64,000 nucleotides of DNA from Fontivita pretiosa (lineage in GTDB: Bacteria > Planctomycetota > Phycisphaerae > Tepidisphaerales > Tepidisphaeraceae), in the NCBI RefSeq assembly GCF_050410795.1, contig NZ_CP191258.1, positions 5,146,001-5,210,000 of the forward strand, read 5' to 3'. How positions within the stretch are numbered: position 1 is the stretch's first letter; every line of letters begins with the position of its first letter. Positions 59,899 to 64,000 of the stretch are shown in pieces. The notes below the pieces were generated by a model. That model did not search any database. It was not told the DNA's origin and saw nothing but the letters and a program-made list of their open reading frames with translations. Position numbers and translations under genes: made by a program.

Positions 59899-62847
59899 CT
59901 ACCGGAAGCTGAGGCTCACCGAATCGAGCACCGGCGAGTTGGCGCCGTTTTCCGATTCCAGCACGGCTCGATACTGAATCCACGAGTGCCCCTCGGGCGT
60001 ATTCAGCGACGCGCCGCTGCGCTCGTAGTACGAACCCTGGCCCTTCGGCCCGACCCACGACGCGGCCGCAAGCTCGCTCTGGCTGGCTGCGGTACGAACC
60101 TGGAACTTCACTTTCGTCCCGGGCGGCGTCTGCGCCTTCCACTCAATCCGCTGGCCACGCTTGCCGCCGTATTCGTGGGCTGGGGAGATGTAGTCGAACT
60201 GGAGACTGCGATCATAGATGTTGCCCAGGTCGGTGCCCGCGTCGTAGTGCGCGCCTTCCACGGGGATCAACAGCTTGCGGTCAACTTTGAACCCGTCCGG
60301 CCCGCCCCAGTACAGATACGAATCGGTGCAGTGATCGCTGAGCACGCCCGGCTTGTTGGGATCGCCTTCGGAGCGGTGGCAGATCAGCAGCAGATCGGTG
60401 TAGCCGTCGCGGTTGAAGTCGGAAACGAGGCTGCCCGTGCCGCCCATCGTCGGCAGCTCGAACCTGCGCGAATCGCTGATGCCCTCCGGCCCGCCCAGGA
60501 AGATGCGCGACATCGTCGCGCGGCTGCCGCCGGTCTTGTAGCTGGGTGCGACGATGTCGAGCCATCCGTCCCCGTTGACATCGCCGACGGTCACGCCCTG
60601 CGATTCGATCGGAGTGAACGGCGTGCGGCGCTGATCCGAGAACTCACCTTTCTCGTTGCCCCAGTACACGTAAGACGGCTTGTCGCCGCGGAACACGAGG
60701 ATCAGATCCAGGTACCCGTCCTTATTGAGATCGGCGACTTCGGAGTTGCTGAAGCCCTTGCTGTTGGGCACCTGGCTGCAACGCTGCCGGGAGTAGCCGT
60801 CGCGCTTGCCGTCGCCCCAGTAAATCAGCGTCGGCCCGGGTCCTCCGGTGACAATGATGTCGAGGTTGCCGTCGTAGTTGAGGTCGGCGGCCTGCGGCAG
60901 CCCGTTGCCGCTACCCGGCAGCTCGGTGCGAGCTGTGGTCACGAAGCCATCGGGACTGCCCCAGTAGATGAACACACCGTGGGGCAGCAACTGCCCCGGC
61001 GTCGGCCCGGGCTCCCCGGGACGACTGACGTTGGTGTTGAAGAACAGCAGGTCCAGGTAGCCATCGCGATCCAGGTCGGCAAGACTCACACCCCGCCCGC
61101 CCATCGTCACCACGGCGCTGCGATGTTCCGGTGCGTACATGGGGTCGGTGTCTTGTCCCCAGTAGATGAACGACTCGGTGATTCGCCGGCCCACCTCGGC
61201 CATGTTCGCAAGCACCAGATCGACTTTGCCGTCGTCGTCCAGGTCGCCAGCGGCCCAGTCGTATGGCTCAACGCCCGGCAGCTCCAGACGGCGTTGCACG
61301 GAATACTGCCCCTTTTTGTCGCCCCAGTACACGAATGATGGAGTGACTCCGCCGCGGCGCCGGCCCATCGTGTTGTTGAACAGCACGTCCAGGTTTCCGT
61401 CGCCGTTGAAGTCGGCCACCGTGTTGCCAACGGCGCCGCGGGTGAACAGCGAAGTTCGCCGGCCATCCGACAGCCCCTGTTCGGAGTTCCAGTAAATGTA
61501 TGAGGGTACATCGAACGATTCGTGTTCCTGGAAGTTGGACACGACGATGTCAATACGACCGTCGCGGTTCAGGTCCGCCAGCGACACACCCCATGCACCA
61601 ACCGTCTCGAACTCCTGTCGCCGATCAGGGGAAAAACCGCCTGAGCTGCCCCAGTACAAGTACGAGCGCGTCAGCCGGTTCTCGGCGGTCTGGTGATTGG
61701 TGAAGAACACGTCCACCGCGCCGTCGCCGTTGAGATCTCCGGCGGCGACATCGCGGGCGTCGCTGGTGGGCAACTCGATGCGATTGCTCGCGCTGAAGCT
61801 GCCGCCGTCGTTGAGATAGATGAACGACGCGCCACCCTGACCGTTGGCAAACAGGATGTCCTGCGCGCCATCGCCGTTGATGTCGGCGACCTCGACGGCG
61901 TTGACCTGATTGGTCGGAAGCTCAACCCGGCGGTCGGCACTGAAGCCGCCTTCGCCACCGAAGTAAACAAACGAGTTGGTCTCCCACTTGCCGTTGTTCT
62001 CGCGGTTGGCGATCACCAGATCCAGCCACCCATCGCGGTTCAAGTCGGCGATTTCGACGTCGGAGGCGCCGGACGCTTCGATGTCCAGGAATCTGTCCGG
62101 CGAATATCCCGATGCCGAGCCCCAGTAGATTCGGCTGGGCGAGGCCAGCGCTCCGCCGCCGCGGTATTCCCAGAATCCCGCCGACTGGGCAAAGACAATG
62201 TCGGGATAACCATCGCGGTTCAGATCGCCAACCGCCGCGGACTGTGCGGCTTCGGTCGGCAAGGCGATCTTGGTGGCAAACGGTGCATTGGGCCAGGGCT
62301 GGCCAGGCAGTTTTGCGGCTGACGATGACGAACCGTTGTTGTGCGCAGCAGTGCCCGCGGCGGCACCGTAATAAACCGCCGAGGGCATCTTGCTCCAGGT
62401 GCCGTTGGCGTAGTTGGCGACCACCAGATCCATGCTCCCGTCGCCATTCACGTCCGCCGCCACGCAATGTTGCGAGCCTTCGTTGGGCACCGGCGTGACT
62501 CGCTTTTCGGAAAAGTCCTGCCCATTGCCCCAGTAGATCACCGCGTCGAGTTTTTCGGCCTGCGGGTGGCTGTTGGCAAACACCAGGTCGATGTTGCCGT
62601 CGCCGTTCAGATCCCATCGGTTGATGAGCTGGATCCTGCCCGCCGCCGAAACATACGTATTGACCCCGCCGTCGCCGAAACGACCCTGGCTGAAGTCCTC
62701 GAAACTGTCCTGTGTCCATACATCGCCAATCGGTTTGCCTGTCGGGCGCGGCTGGTTGTTGGCTGACTCGCAACCGCCGACCAGCAGCCAACCGCAAGCG
62801 ACGACTGCAACTCTGCTGGCAAAGCTGAAGAATCTGCCGTTTCTCAT
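59899..62847 (-). CDS. FG-GAP/VCBS repeat lipoprotein (copy 1)
   Basis: This 982-residue exported lipoprotein has the signal VAVVACGWLLVGGC with a lipobox at Cys26. A series of FG-GAP/VCBS units follows with calcium loops such as DLNGDGNIDLVF, DVNGDGSMDLVVAN and DLNRDGRIDIVVSN, interspersed with YWG strands and FSxxRRxxLPT-type segments. A C-terminal domain of about 100 residues (IEWKAQTPPGTKVKFQVRTA to SVSLSFR) is shared with the copy at 46635. Its ATG overlaps the stop of the epimerase gene by four bases, so the two are translationally coupled. It may anchor the system to a membrane, since this is the only clear lipoprotein among the eight exported proteins. Confidence 0.9.
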   Translation of the reverse strand: MRNGRFFSFASRVAVVACGWLLVGGCESANNQPRPTGKPIGDVWTQDSFEDFSQGRFGDGGVNTYVSAAGRIQLINRWDLNGDGNIDLVFANSHPQAEKLDAVIYWGNGQDFSEKRVTPVPNEGSQHCVAADVNGDGSMDLVVANYANGTWSKMPSAVYYGAAAGTAAHNNGSSSSAAKLPGQPWPNAPFATKIALPTEAAQSAAVGDLNRDGYPDIVFAQSAGFWEYRGGGALASPSRIYWGSASGYSPDRFLDIEASGASDVEIADLNRDGWLDLVIANRENNGKWETNSFVYFGGEGGFSADRRVELPTNQVNAVEVADINGDGAQDILFANGQGGASFIYLNDGGSFSASNRIELPTSDARDVAAGDLNGDGAVDVFFTNHQTAENRLTRSYLYWGSSGGFSPDRRQEFETVGAWGVSLADLNRDGRIDIVVSNFQEHESFDVPSYIYWNSEQGLSDGRRTSLFTRGAVGNTVADFNGDGNLDVLFNNTMGRRRGGVTPSFVYWGDKKGQYSVQRRLELPGVEPYDWAAGDLDDDGKVDLVLANMAEVGRRITESFIYWGQDTDPMYAPEHRSAVVTMGGRGVSLADLDRDGYLDLLFFNTNVSRPGEPGPTPGQLLPHGVFIYWGSPDGFVTTARTELPGSGNGLPQAADLNYDGNLDIIVTGGPGPTLIYWGDGKRDGYSRQRCSQVPNSKGFSNSEVADLNKDGYLDLILVFRGDKPSYVYWGNEKGEFSDQRRTPFTPIESQGVTVGDVNGDGWLDIVAPSYKTGGSRATMSRIFLGGPEGISDSRRFELPTMGGTGSLVSDFNRDGYTDLLLICHRSEGDPNKPGVLSDHCTDSYLYWGGPDGFKVDRKLLIPVEGAHYDAGTDLGNIYDRSLQFDYISPAHEYGGKRGQRIEWKAQTPPGTKVKFQVRTAASQSELAAASWVGPKGQGSYYERSGASLNTPEGHSWIQYRAVLESENGANSPVLDSVSLSFR

Positions 62848-64000
62848 GGGTTCAACCTGTTCTCAAAGATGCCAATCAACTCGATCAGGGCCCGCGGCAG
62901 GTGGAAGGGATCCTTCACGGGCAAAAACGCATTGCCCATCCGATTGCCCAGCCGATCGACCCACTGCGACCACTCGCCGGTTGGAACCGGATAATGCCTG
63001 TACGCGAAATCCTGGACCTTGCGATGCCATTCAAGACACCAGGGCTGACGCGTGTGTACGTAGGCGTAGGCGGTAGCGACCAGCGCCTCGACCTGTACCC
63101 ACCACGGCTTGTACTGCGGATATTTCCAGAATGGCGGCTCGATGCCGTCCACATCGCGAGCCAGCATCAGCCCGCCGTACTCCTCGTCCCAGGCCAGCTC
63201 CAGATGGCGCTTGATGATCCGGCAGCAGGTCTGTATCGAATCCAGGTCGCCGGTCCGCTCGAAGATCGAAATCAGGAACCACATCGATTCCAGTGCGTGG
63301 CCGGGCACGCACGTGCGGCCCTCGGGGCTGTCCACGTACCGCCCGTCCGTCGTCACAAACTCCACAACCGCGTCTTTTTCCGGGCGATAGAAATGCTTCA
63401 GGATCTGGTAGGCGTGATCCAACGCGTTGTTGATGATGTCCTGTCGATTCAGCAGGCGCCCCAGCTCGAAGAAAAACAGCCCGAAGATCATCGACACGCC
63501 ATGGGTCTTCATGCCCGGCGGCAGGCTGTACGGCGCCAGACCATAGCTGCCGGGTTTGGCGAGCCTGGCCAACACGTTCTCGTAGGTCTGAAGCGCGATG
63601 CGCAGCGCCTCTTCATTTTTCGTCGCCGCGTAGTATTCGGTCATCCCCGCAAGCACGAACCCGTCCACGTAGATGCTGATGTCCCGATCCAGAACGTTGC
63701 CGTTCTTGTCCAGGCGGAACATCCATCGCCCCTGCTCATCGCGGCCGTGCGTGCGCAGGTACTGGAAGATGTGATCGGCGAACGCCAGCCACTCGGCACG
63801 TCGCTCGATCCGGTTGCATAAGGCCGAGAACGTCCACAGTGCCCGGCCCTGCGACCAAAGCCATTTGTCGGTTCCAGTGACATTGCCGGCATCATCCAGC
63901 AGATTGCCGATCCCGCCGTATTGCCGGTCGATCCCGTGCCGCAGCCAGAACGGCACCACGTCCTCCAGAAGCGTCTTGCGATACAGCCTGCGGCAATGAG
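62844..64000 (-). CDS. N-acylglucosamine 2-epimerase (AGE)-family protein (5' end outside window)
   Basis: This protein, 384 residues visible, forms an alpha/alpha barrel and remains open to the right edge, where the frame reads RRLYRKTLLEDVVPFWLRHG, the usual AGE N-terminal region. Other family segments are IDRQYGGIGNLL, WLWSQGRALWTFSAL, DISIYVDGFVLAGMTEYY, PGHALESMWFLI (catalytic His region) and YPQYKPWWVQVEAL. AGE proteins epimerise N-acylglucosamine or cellobiose, or isomerise mannose. No signal peptide is seen because the start is missing. Its stop overlaps the next gene's ATG, so it is the first visible gene of the operon. Confidence 0.9.
   Translation of the reverse strand, partial: HCRRLYRKTLLEDVVPFWLRHGIDRQYGGIGNLLDDAGNVTGTDKWLWSQGRALWTFSALCNRIERRAEWLAFADHIFQYLRTHGRDEQGRWMFRLDKNGNVLDRDISIYVDGFVLAGMTEYYAATKNEEALRIALQTYENVLARLAKPGSYGLAPYSLPPGMKTHGVSMIFGLFFFELGRLLNRQDIINNALDHAYQILKHFYRPEKDAVVEFVTTDGRYVDSPEGRTCVPGHALESMWFLISIFERTGDLDSIQTCCRIIKRHLELAWDEEYGGLMLARDVDGIEPPFWKYPQYKPWWVQVEALVATAYAYVHTRQPWCLEWHRKVQDFAYRHYPVPTGEWSQWVDRLGNRMGNAFLPVKDPFHLPRALIELIGIFENRLNP

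Noticed and set aside
58129..61338. Long plus-strand open frame across paralogue 1 and the FG-GAP gene
   Set aside because: It is antisense to genes with clear repeat motifs and has no domain or signal peptide of its own.

Overview
The window is high-GC bacterial DNA that looks planctomycetal, most plausibly a Phycisphaerae-like member of the Planctomycetota. This is inferred from gene content, since no rRNA is present. The hints are a PEP-CTERM protein, several large secreted proteins of unknown role, FG-GAP/VCBS repeat proteins, TMTC-like GT-C/TPR proteins, DUF4091-like lipoproteins, and many genes whose -10 hexamer sits only 6-10 nt before the start codon with no ribosome binding site.

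Positions 1-25 kb are mostly chromosomal housekeeping and accessory genes. In order they are a hybrid histidine kinase cut by the window edge, aroB, an MBL-fold hydrolase and a short UDP-sugar dehydratase (FlaA1/WbpM type). Next come a secreted coiled-coil protein with a C39-like peptidase domain, a PEP-CTERM beta-propeller protein, a ParA-type ATPase fused to a CBM48 glycogen-binding domain with a partner-like gene, and yqgE/algH. Then follow a flavin reductase fused to a NapH-like membrane ferredoxin, a GH4 glycosidase, a GT-C/TPR membrane protein, a DCC-family protein, a tandem Lrp/AhbA-AhbB-like protein and a large DUF4091-like lipoprotein. A minus-strand sRNA candidate lies at about 21.5 kb.

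Positions 25-28.9 kb form an insertion-sequence graveyard next to a tRNA-Leu(UAA). It holds a decayed IS701-type transposase, an intact IS256-type element, an internally deleted IS5-type element and stumps of the genes they interrupted. Positions 28.9-33.5 kb hold a sugar-degradation cluster: GH2, a Gfo/Idh/MocA oxidoreductase and a PhyH-like dioxygenase. Then come birA, a lipoprotein hydrolase, an ICMT-like membrane methyltransferase, a condensation/WS-DGAT-like acyltransferase, a RAYT transposase between two identical 24-bp palindromes, an aminotransferase, a parvulin lipoprotein, a radical SAM protein preceded by a candidate structured RNA, and a RegB/RegA-type redox two-component pair.

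From 44.8 kb to the right edge, all genes lie on the minus strand with short gaps or overlaps and look like one operon. It reads, in transcription order, AGE-family epimerase (cut by the edge), FG-GAP protein, secreted two-module protein, duplicated five-bladed-propeller glycosidase-like protein, three more two-module proteins, a second FG-GAP protein and a fifth two-module protein. The two-module proteins form a paralogous family with a conserved C-terminal tail. Together they look like an exported glycan- or surface-directed system. This is the least explained part of the window.
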